DNA from: Sitta carolinensis
Taxonomy: Eukaryota > Chordata > Aves > Passeriformes > Sittidae
NCBI GenBank assembly: GCA_032173965.1
Contig: CM063290.1
Span: 2,418,001-2,482,000 of the forward strand
Length of the DNA stretch: 64,000 nt
Direction of reading: 5' to 3'
This document shows positions 1 through 11,632 of the stretch, in pieces. The translations under genes were made by a program, and so were the position numbers. The notes beneath the pieces are model-generated. The model did not search any database. It was given only the letters and a program-made list of their open reading frames with translations, and had not been told where the DNA came from. Positions within the stretch are counted from its first letter, which is position 1; every line of letters starts with the position of its first letter.

Positions 1-977
1 TGTGCATCCCAAAATCCCCACCAGCATATTCCAGCTCTGAGAGCTGCCAGTTATTTTTAAATGACCTGAACAATCACTGTGTTGAAGTATTTTCCAGTTC
101 CCTTTCTGAATTTCAGCGCCGTGTCCATGATTTCCCCCCATTGTTCAGTGGAATGGCTTTGCTGATGTGTTTCCAGGCCTGGGTACTAAGCTACTTAATG
201 TATCCTGAAACAGTCTAATTTTTTTGGCATTCCAGAGGACGTGGAATTATATACATTATTCAGGATGTCCCCTGTTATTCCCTAAAGAACATAAAAATAG
301 AAATTAATAAAGAGTGCTTTAAGTGGATCTGGGGTTATGAAGGGGATTAAGGCTGTGTGTACACACAGGTTTGTCTGCTCTCCTCCTGACTTTGCTCTCT
401 CTGACGTAAACAAGTGAGGTGACCTTCCCCTGGCAGAACAAAGACAGAGTGGGGTAGGAAGGGTGGATAATTTATAAGCTCTTCTCCATAGATAAGAATG
501 AATATCCTGTGTAAATCACAGCACTGCAGAAGCCAGGAGGAGTTTTCAGTGCTGTGAGGTGATACAAGCCCCAGACTGTCAGGGTTGGGTCTTCTCAGGA
601 GGTGTGTGTTGGATGAAAGATAAATCTGTCACAACATGAAGAGATCACAATGTGTTTTACTGGCTCTTGGGCCAGAGCAAAGTCTGTGTGTGGGGAAGTG
701 AAGCAGCTCAGCAGGAAGCACAGAAATCCAACATTCCCTTTTCTTTGGGATGGTTTCTGAAGCCTCTCTGTGTCTCCTATCTCAATTTGATATTTAAAAG
801 CTGCTCAGGTCACAAAGTCTGTAATATTTTGGTTTTAGTGCTCAGAGCTGGCATCCAGCCCCACAGATGTGCAGCTCAGACCGGGTCTGTCCTGTTCCTG
901 AGGAGTCTGGGCAGTGCTGGATGGAGGGAATGGGGAGTGAGGTGCAATTTCAGGAAAACCCTTCTGAACCTCAGAAC
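1..977. other. Unique noncoding DNA, no feature recognised
   Basis: Mixed-composition single-copy sequence. Short open frames are present on both strands, but none has a recognisable domain, biased codon use or splice structure. I see no tandem repeat or mobile element until the CR1 that begins near 978. Confidence 0.5.
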
Positions 978-1260
978 AGGATCGTGGAGTCGTTCAGGTG
1001 GGGAGAGACCTTTCAGATCAGCCAGCCCCACCTCCACCATCCCCACTAGCCCGTGTCCTCCAGCGCCACATCCACGTGTTTTTTGAGCAGATCCAGGGAT
1101 GGAGATCCCACCGCTTGCTGGGCAGCCTGATCCTGGCCTTGCCAACCCTTTCTGTCAGGGGATTTCTCCAGATTCCCCATCTCAACCTCCCCTGGTGCAA
1201 CCTGGGCCTGTTTCCTTTTATCCTGTGCTGCCTGGGAGAAGAGCCTGGCACTCAGCTCCT
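978..1260 (-). mobile_element. CR1 LINE 3' fragment
   Basis: Read on the + strand, this follows the reverse complement of an avian CR1 3' end. It starts with a degenerate 'aatcatggaatggttt' head (here atcgtggagtcgttcagg). It then has 'gagagacctttcagatca', 'cccactagcccgtgtcctc', 'gtgccacatccac' (as gcgccacatccacg), 'tgggcagcctg', and 'cccctggtgcaacctggg' with 'ctgggagaag'. The element is 5'-truncated, as is usual for CR1, and so divergent that it has no coding capacity. Confidence 0.85.
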
Positions 1261-4179
1261 GCCAGGGAGCTGGAAAAGGTGGGAAGGTCTCCCTGGAGCC
1301 TCCTTTTCTCCCCAGAGCCCCAAGCTTGTGTGGATGCTGGCTAAGGAGAGCAGGCAGTTGTGTGAACTGGGCAGCAAAAGCAGCACAGGAAGGGATGGAA
1401 TGGCAAAGGAGAGACATCTTGGGATGTCTGGATCCATCTGTTGAAGCCTCTCCCGTGTTCCTCAGAGGCAGGGAAAGAAATGCAAATTTCAGCCAGCTTT
1501 GGGAAGCTGCTGCTGGGCTGTCTCCTGCAGCTTCCAGAGGTGCAAAATGTTTTGTTGCTGTTAGCAGGGAGCCCCTGGGCTGTCAGTGCTCAGCCAGGGA
1601 GTCCAGAATGGCTTTCTGAGATGCCCCAGCTTTGCTGGAACCCACCGGTGCTCTTCGCTCCTTTATCCCGACAGAAAATGCCCGGGGCTCTCTCTCGCTC
1701 GGTGGAAGGCAGCTGAAGGAGTTAATTAAATCCTCAGTCTGGAAGGCAGACCAAAAATCCGGAGCCTGGACTGTGCTTGAGGTTGAAGAGAGAGCAAAAA
1801 GAGTCTTGGAGTGCAAATTCACTGCTTGGAGACCAACGGGGAGCAGGGAATATAAAGCTCCAAAAGTGGGGTGGTGAGGATTTCACCAAAATGTGACCAA
1901 AATATCTGAGAATTGCTCCAGGGCTTTTCAGATAACTTAAAAAAAACCCCTCTTGTTCCCAGTGGTGTATGCTTATAATAATAATTGTGCTACAGCAAAA
2001 ATCTCACAAGCCACAATTCACATATTTCGATTCCTCTGATGGTTTGGTTTGCAGAAATGTTTTTGGCAACAAATGTTGTGTGAGGAGATCTTTGTGGAGG
2101 AGCTCAGCAGCTCAAATGGAGTGTGAGAGTCTGTGCTCCTAATGAATATTCTTAATTCTGGTCAAATCAACTAACTGGGCAACACAGAGTTGGACTTGGA
2201 GGTTGTTTTGTAAGCACTGAATATTTTTGGAGGTTTTTTTGTGTGTTCTGCCACATGCTTTTAAACAGAGAGTATGTTTATATGAGAGGTAGAAGAAGAA
2301 AAAAAAGCCTGGCAAGTCAAGTTGCTACAGAACTTATAAACTGTGACCATTGAAAATGGTGAAATATATTAATATAGCAGGAAAAATAGGTCCTGGACAA
2401 ATGGTGTTTGGCAAAGCAAATATTGGAGGGATTGTGTCCTATAAAAAAGTTGTATTGATGGTAGCTCTTATTTTCAGTAGTTGAATATATACCTTTATTT
2501 TTCCCCAGTAATACTTTATACATGCTTTTTATACACTCTCATTTCTCTTGCTTATCCCTGGCAGGACAGGAATTAGGGGAAAAAAGTGAAGGGAGAAAAA
2601 ACTGAGGCTTGTGACTAAATTCCTCTTAAATTGTTAGAGAGAAACCTGTTGATAATGTGCGTGGGGACTCCTGTTTATACCACATTGGTAACGTGGTTTC
2701 AGAATTTCTTTACTTAAACACTCAAGGTGAATTTTAGTTCAGCCAAAATATAAGAAATGAATTAAAATTTGGCTTCGTGTCTGGGAAGAAGAAAATCTGT
2801 GCAGAAGTCTTTATCAGAAGAACTAAGACTGAAGAATTTCCTCATCTGTGTGCAAGTTATTTGATGTTTCTTATGGTTCCTTCCCAAGTCTGACATTAAA
2901 TATGGTTTGCTGGTTTTATGGCAGCTCTGACCTGAACTCAGATTTTATTGCTACTTAGGAAACAAATCCTTCTTTCTTCCAAGGGTTCAGTTCTGTGCTG
3001 GATGTTATCAAAAAGCACAATGGATGTCAACTCTGCCTTCAAAGTTGTAGGTTCAGTTTGGGTAGGCACTAACTAGATAATTGCTACCTGCTGTGGAATA
3101 GAATGTGTTGTTATTTAATGCATGCAGATTTGGAGGAGAGGGAAAAAAAAAAAAAAAAGCCTGATGAATAACCTCATTTTCAGGCACAAAATGCACTTTA
3201 ATTTGAGACTGAGATTTTAAAAAATGTGCATTACTCCTCCCCTGTGTATCAGTGGTGGGAAACTCTGGCTTCTCATTCCCGTGGAGAAAACAGGAGCTTG
3301 GCTTGTGGTTACAGAAAATCTTGGTCTTTCTCGATTTGGTTATTTTTTTGGTTACATTTTTAATCAGCTGAGCAACAATTTGCTGAAGTTTTGCCCTCTA
3401 ACTTCAGGGCTCCAGGAGGATTATTCAGCCTCCCATTCCCTGTTTCCCTGCCCTTCCTTTCTCCCAGTGGATGTTGCACGTTTTCTCTCTCCCTCTGCAC
3501 AAATTCGGCAGCAGAAAGCAAAAGAACCATGGGGACCTTTCTGGTTCTTCTCACTTTATCTTTGGAAAGTGTCTTTTCCTTGTGCTCTCTGTATTTTGAG
3601 CCCTAGCCAGCTGTTCTGAGGCAGGGTGTGTTTTATTTCCCAGTGGAGAATTTGAGAGGTTGGATCAGGGCACCTCCTTCTCCCTGTCCTCTCCCCCAGT
3701 GCTTGAGATGTTGTCTGGAAGAAAAATGATGGTGACTTTTGATCCTGGTATCATCTGGTGCCTCTCTGAGTGTGAAAGTTTTATATCCTTCTACCCTTGT
3801 TTCTGCATCTCTGCCAGCTTTTCCTAAGTGCACAGAGTCTGACAAAAATTTCCTTTATCTCTGCTGATTTCTGTGTGTGTAGGTGAAGCACTGCAGATGT
3901 TTGAGATGGGGATCTGCTGCAGGGGTTATTATTTTTCCTAGACACTGGGAATGAAGAATACAAAGGATAAAGACATAATAAGTTTACCAGAACCAGAGGA
4001 GGTTTTAATCTCCATGCTGGGAAATAGTTCCCTCAGCAGAGTTGGTGGTACAACCTGTTGAGTTATTTTAAATTCCACTTTTTAACCTTGTGATGTCGTA
4101 GAGGGGTTTCCTGGGTAATTTGGCAGCTGGAATGTTGTGGGAAAAGAACACTGTCACTCCTGGTTATTGTCTTCTGCAA
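1261..4179. other. Unique noncoding DNA with a short poly-A run
   Basis: No gene or recognised mobile element is seen. The only simple sequence is an A run of about 16 at 3143-3158. A 131-codon frame at 3224-3619 has no recognisable domain. The stretch ends where the CTTCC-rich minisatellite starts. Confidence 0.45.
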
Positions 4180-5066
4180 GGCAGGAATCTTCCTCTTCCT
4201 CCCCAGGCAGGCATCTTCCTCTTCCTCCTCCTCCCCAGACAACAATCTTCTTTTTCCTCCCCCTCTGAAAGCAGGAATATTCCTCTTCCTCTCAAGAGAA
4301 GAAATCTTCTTCTTCCTCCTCCTCCCAAGGCAGGAATATTCCTCTTCTTCTCAAGAGCAGGAATCTTCCTCTTCCTCCTCCCCAGGCAGGAATCTTCCTC
4401 TTCCTCCTCCCAAGGGACGAATCTTCCTCTCAAAGGCAGGAATCTTCTTCTTCTCCCCAGGGCAGGAATCTTCTTCCTCCTTCTTCTCCCCAGGGCAGGA
4501 ATCATCCTCTTCTTCCTCCTCCTCCCAAGGGCAGGAATCATCCTCTTCTTCCTCCTCCTCCCCAGGCAGGAATCTCCCTCTTCTTCCTCCTCCTCCCCAG
4601 GGCAGGAATTTTCCTCTTCTTTCTCCTCCTCCCCAGGCAGGAATCTTCCTCTTCCTCCTCCCAAGGGATGAATCTTCCTCTCAAAGACAGGAATCTTCTT
4701 CTTCCTTCTCCTCTGAAGGGCAGGAATCTTCCTCTTCCTCCTCCTCCTCCCCAGGGCAAGAACCTTCCTCCTCCCCAGGGCAGGAATCTTCCTCTTCCTC
4801 CTCCTCCCAAGGGCAGGAATTTTCCTCTTCTTCCTCCTCCTCCCCAGGCAGGAATCTTCCTCCTCCCAAGGGAGGAATCTTCCTCTTCCTCTCAAAGGCA
4901 GGAATCTTCTTCTTCCTTCTCCTCTGAAGGGCAGGAATCTTCCTCTTCCTCCTCCTCCTCCCCAGGGCAGGAATCTTCCTCCTCCTCCCCAGGCAGGAAT
5001 CTTCCTCCTCCTCCCCAGGCAGGAATCTTCCTCCTCCTCCTGCTCCCCAGGCAGGAATCTCCCTTT
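4180..5066. repeat. Pyrimidine-rich minisatellite, units about 25-40 bp
   Basis: The core is GGCAGGAATCTTCCTCTTCC followed by a variable CTCCTCC block and CCCAG or CCCAAGGG. It is repeated about 25 times over roughly 890 bp with length variation between units. At least fifteen units end in CCCCAG before the next GG or G. The long open frames across it on both strands are by-products of the low complexity. On the - strand they would read as repeated Arg/Phe/Leu/Pro/Gly, which has no known family behind it. Confidence 0.9.
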
Positions 5067-8000
5067 CTCGGGGGCTGCTGCTGGCAAAGCTCCAGTGTGA
5101 GTCCTCTCGGGCCGAAGGCAGGAGGTGTGGAATGGCTGCAGAGGGTCAGGGCAGGTGTGTGCCAGGTGAGGAGCTGGGCTCTGCCGTGTCCTCACTGGGG
5201 CTGGGGCAGCTACAAGCTCTTTAACACAGCCTCCCTTTCCAGCTGCCTCTGTCAAGCTGTGGTTTGGCTCGTTCCTCCTCTCACTGACAATGTGATGGGG
5301 AATCTGAGCAACGATTTCCAAGGATTGCAGAGTTTCCCTCGTCTGTGGCTGAGACAAGAAGTTGGCTCCTGCAGCGAGGGAACCTTACTTACATCTAGGA
5401 GCTGTGTGCTCCAGCTGGGTTTGTGGCAATATCCTGGCACCTGAATGCCAGCATTATTTAAGGATGGGATCCATGGAGCTGCCTGGGGAAGCTGGGATGT
5501 GCACAGGACCATCCCAAAGCTGTCCTGTTTGGATCATCCCAAACCAAACCAGGATTGCCCAGGGTCAGGGTGGTGCCATCACCCCCGAGCTCTGTGCTGG
5601 GTGGCAGCTCCTTGTGCTCCTGCCTGTTCTGGCCTTCCCAGATAAATAAAACAGGAGGATTGCCTGGGAACAGCCAAAAATGGCAAGCTGCTGTTTGGGT
5701 TGATTAATTTAGGAAGCTTGTAAGTAATTTTCTGTAATAATTACCCAGGTTGAAAATTAAAATTCAGCGCCAGCTGCTTCTTAGAGTCAAGCTTGTGCTG
5801 CTTTGTGTGGTAGGTGGAATAATTTCTTGTAAGAGCCCAGTTAAAAGCTTTCTTGAAGAGATCAGCAACTGTCATCTTTATTTCTACTATTTTCCTTTTC
5901 TAGTATTTGTGTTTCTACTCCCACTTCAATGTATTTGGACTGTGATACCTTGTTGGGAGTGAAATGGGAGATAAAGACTGAGCACAACTGGTTTGTTCCA
6001 GGAACTCCAGACCTCCTTGAATTAATTCCAGTAGCTGTAACTCATTAGTACAACTTAAGTTTGGACCTGCTGTACATCATTTCATGTGGTTTTAATCCTG
6101 GATTTTTTTAAATAAAGGACTTCTGGCAAATTCAGAATTGTTCTGTAACGAAGCAAGAATTGTATGGATGCTATCAGTCAGCATCCTGAAAATAATGACA
6201 GGAATGTTTTTACTACAAATTGTGTGAATCTCTTTTTTATGGGATGGTGTAGAGGCTTTTTATGAGGGCTTGTGACTGACCCTTCTCTGGCAGTTCTTGT
6301 GTTCTGAAGTCAAACTTGACTGCAGCAGATCAGCACCTGGCTTGGGAAAAAGGACCATATCCAAAACTTTCAAATTCATTTGTTTCCAACTTCATGGGAA
6401 AACAAAAGAGGTCGCCTCTTTTAGGACATGCATTCTGTTTTTATTTTCTTGAACGATCGTGGGTCTGTTGGAATGGGTGTTTTGCACTTATTCTGTGTTT
6501 ATTTCTGTGCTGAACTGCCCTTTCCTGCCCCAATCTTTTGGGATTAATCTTTCTCCTGTCCGAGGAGAGCTGCTGGGAGCTGGAGAAGGATTCCAGCAGG
6601 GATTCCCAGCTGATCTCTGGGACAGACACAGTCCGAGCTGGGGCTGTATTTTCCATCTGGCTCCTGATTACAGCTCTCTTAAGGAACCAGAGCTCAGCCT
6701 GCCCTCGCTGCTGTCCCATTTTCTGCTCAGCACAGGTGTTCCCTTGTCATTTCCTGCTGCATGGGTCCAATCCAAAATCCAGCCAGGTTCTGCCTCTGAG
6801 GGGTCCGGGCATGTGCGAACTTCCATATTGACCTGTTCAAATAAATTCCCAGCCTGTTTGCTGGGAAAGGCAGCTTTGGCACTTCACTTGGAGCAAATTT
6901 CCCCACTCAGCAGAGCACACAACATCTACTATTATCAGGGAAGCTTCACTCTGCTGAGCTTTAATTAGAAAGCCCCTGTTGTAGGTTGTCAGGAGAATGC
7001 CAAAATAGCCCTAATGAGAGTTGTTGCAATTCTACTTTTACATGGTTTTTTTTTTCTGATGGGGAGGTCTTTGTGCAAAAGTTTTTGTTAAGAAAGAAGG
7101 TAAATGGGACTCTTGGTTGTTTCTGTTTTTCATGGTGTTTATTATTTTCTTATCAGTAATTTCAGCACACCAGGGTTTACACTAGTTTAGCATGCAGGAG
7201 AGCAGACACCCAAAGCTCTTGAACATATGGAATCAAGGTTCTTTTAAAGATAATTCACCCAATTATCATTGAGAACGTATATTATTTCTATTTTTCTACT
7301 AATAACTAACTAAACTTCTGTTCACATGGCTTTATACTGTGGTAAATTCTAGTTAATTGTCCTGTGTCCCCAACACTGCAAAACAGGGAGGAGATGAAGG
7401 AAGAAACTTAAAAGTGACAAGGATCCTCCACTTGTCATCTACTTACCACACTAACAAACAAAAAAAAAAAATCTAAATTTTTCACCCTGTGATAAATTAC
7501 ATTCTTGAAAATTCTGTTTCATTCCATGAAAGCTCCTTCCATGGACGAAGCAGTGTTTGTCAGGGGGCTTCAGATCCTTGAAAACCTGCAGGGAAATCTT
7601 CTCTGCATTCTGGGCTCCAACACAATTCATCCCCCTCTCACTCCTCTGAGCAGGAAATTCTGGGTGGCCAAGAGTGAGAAGTGGAGAGGTGATTGCCTGG
7701 AGAGGAACTGAGGGAAGGCTCCTGTGTGTGCAGCTCCAGGTGATGAGCACAGGTGATCCTTCTGGGATCACACACACAGCCTGGCTGCCTTCCAGACGGG
7801 ACAGGAGATTTTGGGGTGCCCCAGTTTGGTACCTGCTGCTGCTCAGGGTGCTCCTGGGGGAGGCAGATCACGTGGATTTAAAGATTTTGGGCTTTTTATA
7901 GTTAAAAAAAAAGGATGTTACTTGACTAACCAGTGTCAGATGGCATCTGATTGTTGTTCTGATTTCCTGCTGAAATGGGGAACTCTGTCAATAAAATGAT

Positions 8001-8456
8001 TTTCCTTGCCCCACTGATGAAACTCAAACCCTGAAATTCCTGCTGGCCTCCTTTAACCCTGGCAGAGGAGTATGCTTGACAATATTGAGGCTTTGAGATT
8101 TGTGCATTTTCCCATTTTTATTGTGGCCAGAAGTTTCATTAGAAAAGCTGTTCTCGAGCCTGGTTGTTAATCCTTTTTTTATTATTATTTTATTTTTAAT
8201 AAGGAAGAAAGGAGTGCAGCAGGAGTGTTAGGGATGCTTTAGCAGCACAGCACACAGCTGGCTTCAGGCATGGATCAATGGGCAGCGAGGATTCTGTTTT
8301 CCAACAGCTTTGGTTGTGTTTCTAGGGGTATTTTCAGCTACTAAAAAAAAAATAAAATAAGCTCTATCCAGTGTTTTAAACCTTCCCTCTGAGCTTCAAG
8401 GTGAGGAATATTGTCTCCTTTTCAATTTAAAGCAAACATAAAGTCTTGAATCTCCA
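5067..8456. other. Unique noncoding DNA, no feature recognised
   Basis: About 3.4 kb without an identifiable repeat family or credible exon. Short A/T homopolymers occur near 7048 and 7460. Frames of up to 169 codons (6459-6968) lack any recognisable motif. Confidence 0.45.
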
Positions 8457-8613
8457 CAGATTCATGGAATTATGCAGGTTGGAGAAGATCTGAGGCCAGC
8501 AGCCCAGCACCAGCCCTGTCACCACTAAGCCGTGTCCTCGAGTGCCACATCCACTCATTTTTGGAACATTTTCAGGGCTGGTGATTCCACCTCTTCCCTG
8601 GGCAGCCTGTGAG
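8457..8613 (-). mobile_element. CR1 LINE 3' fragment
   Basis: The + strand reads cagattcatggaattatgcagg, then ttggagaagatctgaggcc, ccactaagccgtgtcctcg and gtgccacatccactcattt, then a 'cctgggcagcctg' stop. This is the reverse complement of the avian CR1 3' region. It is truncated at the CR1 5' side and shows many point changes. Confidence 0.85.
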
Positions 8614-9770
8614 ACCTGAGGCTTCCCAGCTGGGAGCCATCCCTTGTCTGAATGTGCCTTCTGTGGCCTTCAGAGTCAGAGCAAAAGCCATTTTCTGGGA
8701 TCTCTCAGCCCTTTTTATTGCAGCTGCTCAACTCTTCTTGCCCTTTTGGTTCCTTGTTGCTGTTGGATAATGGGTTTCATAGATTTGGGGAGTGATTTAT
8801 TCATTTTCAATATGTCAGGGTGCCCCAGACTCCTGGAATTACTTCACAAAGGAATAGAAAATTCAGAGGATACAGTGCAGGTTTCGTTGATCAGTGGCTC
8901 CTGAGGAGCTGTGGGGATGCTGCTGCTGCAGTGAAATGAGTTCCTGGGGTCATCTTTCATCAGGACCACCCTGAGTTACTCAGCTGTGCACCTTGGAACA
9001 GCTTGGCTTCTTAGGGGGAATGGGAATTGTGATTTGGGGCTGTTCTGGTTTTACAAACACCATCACTACCGTGGTAACCATTAAAAATATGTTTGATTTT
9101 TAAACACAACCCCCCAAATCTTTGAGTGATGTTCATTGGCCTGCAGGTGCTACTGCAGAGGTGAGCACTGCCTCCACCTTTCCTGGATTCCATTTGGTGA
9201 CAAACTGGAGTCTTTCCAGGACTCTTCAGTTTTTCAGAGCTGGGCTTTCCTTTCCATGAAAAGCTGATGGAGTGTGGTGGGCTTCCCTTTGCACTCCTGA
9301 TCGAGGAGCTTTCTTCAAAGCCTCCTGCCAAACAAAAAGCCATTTTCACAATGCTGGGAGGAGGAGGAGGAGAGTGGAAGAATCGGGGGGGGGTGGGGGG
9401 GGTGGGGAACAAAACCAACCCAGATCCCTTTCCAAGCCGTTGGCTCCATGGCACAGCTGAAGTTTACACTAATTAGAAATCATCTGGAGGCTCTGCAGCA
9501 GATTGAGAGTGGGGCTGGAAGTGCTTCCTGACAGGTGGTTCAGCACAAAGCACCAGCACGATTACCTAACCCCGGCTTGATTGGGCAAACCCTCAGTGCT
9601 GCTCACATTAAATAATGAACTCTGCTTCCCCCAGCCTCCCTGCAGGACACAGTGCTGCCTTCCAAATCTGCAGCCCGGGTTAACCCTTCTGTTCCAAGGT
9701 GAGGGAGCATCAGTGTTAGTGAGGAGGTGAAACTGGAATTGAAGGGCTGCAGTTCTTACGGTGGGAAGGT
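8614..9770. other. Mostly unique noncoding DNA with one G-rich patch
   Basis: No gene is recognised. The one striking patch is the G-rich run at 9355-9407, listed separately. Confidence 0.45.
9355..9407 (+). other. G-run cluster, possible G-quadruplex
   Basis: GGGAGGAGGAGGAGG is followed, after a short spacer, by nine G, T, eight G, T and four G (9385-9407). This more than meets the usual sequence rule for a four-tract G-quadruplex on the + strand with 1-nt loops. Whether it folds or does anything in the cell is not shown by the sequence. Homopolymer length may be unreliable in the assembly. Confidence 0.6.
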
Positions 9771-9841
9771 CAGAGAATCACTGGCTTGTTTGGGTTGGGA
9801 AAGACTTTAAACTGATCCCATTCCAGCCCCTGCCGTGGGCA
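9771..9841 (-). mobile_element. CR1 fragment, piece 1, split by an LTR
   Basis: CAGAGAATCACTGGCTTG, then a 'gggttgggaaagactttaaa' block and 'ccctgccgtgggca', match the CR1 tail. The match breaks exactly at GGGCA, where an LTR begins, and resumes at 10302 with GGCAGGGACACC. The two pieces were therefore one CR1 before the LTR landed. Confidence 0.85.
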
Positions 9842-10301
9842 TGGTGACTTCTGGAGGCTGAGCTGGAACAGAGAGCAGCCAGAGCAAAGGAATAGAGCAG
9901 GGATTTATTAAAATGGATTTATTAAAGGGATTGATTAAAAGGCCTCTCTGGGCACACCTGGGCAGTGCCCACACCCAGGGGGAATCCAAACTGGTCACAA
10001 AAATGGACAGCTGACCACGAGATCTCACACTTTGATAAGTTCTGGTCCATCTCCATATTAGAATTAATTGTCCAGCCAAGCTTCAGGTTATGCAGCTCCA
10101 TCCTCTTTATTTTTCTTCTCACTTCACCGTTGTTTTCATTCTTGTGTCTGGAAGTTGTCCTTGGTCCCAAGCTGGAGAAGGAATTGTTTTGTCTCCCTAC
10201 TTTGAGAAGACAGCTCTGCAGCACTTAATATGAAACCTAAACCCACCCACTAATCCAGCCCAGAATCTGGAAAATATAAAAGCTAAAATCTTAAGGCAGC
10301 A
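9842..10301 (-). mobile_element. Solo LTR of an endogenous retrovirus-like element
   Basis: A 460-bp block begins TG and ends CA. It is related to blocks at 36001-36493, 40934-41768, 45103-45440 and, more distantly, 22980-23390. On the - strand it opens near TGCTGCCTTAAG, shares a 'gagacaaaacaattcctt' stretch, and carries two AATAAA signals near its 3' end. It interrupts a CR1 and is flanked by a 4-bp repeat, GGCA at 9838-9841 and 10302-10305, consistent with a target-site duplication. No internal retroviral genes are present. This is a solo LTR, the usual product of recombination between two LTRs. Confidence 0.85.
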
Positions 10302-10382
10302 GGCAGGGACACCTTCCCCAACCCCACCTTGCTCCAAGCCCTGTCCAAGCTGACCTTGGACACTTCCAGGGGTGGGAAGATG
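10302..10382 (-). mobile_element. CR1 fragment, piece 2, split by an LTR
   Basis: GGCAGGGACACCTTCCCCAA, then 'ccttgctccaagccctgtcc' and 'ttggacacttccaggggtgg', continue the CR1 that stops at 9841. It ends near 10382, the CR1 5'-truncation side. Confidence 0.85.
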
Positions 10383-11408
10383 TGTGATGCTTTGAAATTT
10401 TAATTGTGTACTCAGGGGCTTCATTTTACCCTCTAGGTTGGAGGGGCTTTCTTTAGCTCACTTATACCTCATTGCAAACTCTTCTGTTGTGCACTGGAGG
10501 AATTAACTCCTTAGTGGATAAGGCAAAGCTCGCGATGGTCTCCCTGAGATTTTCCCTAATATTTTTAACAAGTCCAACACAGATTCTGTGCTTACTGGGA
10601 GCCACTCACAATCAGAGACAGATGAGGGTTCTGCTGGCCAAGGAGGATTTCCTGAGCTTATCAGAACTCGCTGTACCTCTGCAGGTTTTGTATCAGGGTT
10701 GTGGACTCTGCGTCCTGGTCAGAGTCTGGCTGCTTCAGCCCCATGGGAGATGTTTCAGAAACTTAATTTCTGTGGAGTAACACAGCTGCAGAATGCTCTG
10801 TGACCCACAGAAGTATTCCCTCTCATGTAGTTCTGCCTCTGATGTGATTACACTCTTCAGCAAACACATATATTGAAATTCTCCTTCCGAGTGAACTTGG
10901 CTGTTTGCTGTTTATTATGAGAACCTCTCAGGGAAGCAAATGAAGTCAAAATTTGAATCCACAGGCATGGAGACAGATCTATTTTGTGCTGTTTGCTTCC
11001 CTCCCAGACTTGTATTAATCAGTCATTATTTCTATTTGGCTCCTTTTGTAAATAACTTGAACTTTATATCTTCCAGCAACAAAAAAAAAATTATACTAAC
11101 TTCCACAATTCCAGAATAATGACTCATAACTACAACTGATGAATCAGATGAAATAATAATAATACAGAAAGGTGTTTCTTTAGCAACTGTTATTGGGTGG
11201 GTTATTTATATCTTCATGTCATGTTTTATTTGGGTGGTGTTACATGAACTCAGGAGGTAAAAGGTTTTTTATGATGTTTGCTGCATCAACTCCTTGTGAA
11301 CAACTAGGTTGGAAGAGATTACATAAAAAGGAGACTTTCCCAGATAATATTAATTCTGTGGTTTTAATTTCTGTGTCATGGATGGAATTGGCAGGTGCCC
11401 AGGGCACT
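10383..11408. other. Unique noncoding DNA, AT-rich in its second half
   Basis: No gene or repeat family is recognised. The 11.05-11.20-kb part is AT-rich, with a short A run and an ATA-type microrepeat. Confidence 0.45.
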
Positions 11409-11632
11409 CATGGAACCCCTGAGTGGTTTGGGTTGGGAGGGACCTTACAACCCATCCATGGGCAGAGACAGCTCCCACTGTCCCTGGGATGGAATTCCCA
11501 GACAAATCCCAGTGTCCAGCCTGGCCAGGGAGCCAGGGGCAGCCACAGCTGCTCTGGGCACCCTGTGCCAGAAGAATTCCTTCCCAAAATCAAATCTAAA
11601 CCTTCCCTCCTTCACCTTAATGCCATCAGGGC
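11409..11632 (-). mobile_element. CR1 LINE 3' fragment
   Basis: The + strand shows ggtttgggttgggagggacc, 'catgggcagagacagctccc', 'cagcctggccagggagccag' and 'cacagctgctctgggcaccc', then 'cttcccaaaatcaaatctaa' and 'ccttccctccttcaccttaa'. These are in the order of a reverse-complemented CR1 3' end and beginning of the 3' coding side. It is a truncated, non-coding copy. Confidence 0.9.

Noticed and set aside
3224..3619. 131-codon frame in unique DNA
   Set aside because: No recognisable domain, no codon bias and no splice context. The length is within chance for 64 kb.
4164..5444. Frames of 397 and 258 codons
   Set aside because: They are translations of the CTTCC/GGCAGG minisatellite with short unique flanks. 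No domain is seen, and both strands are open.
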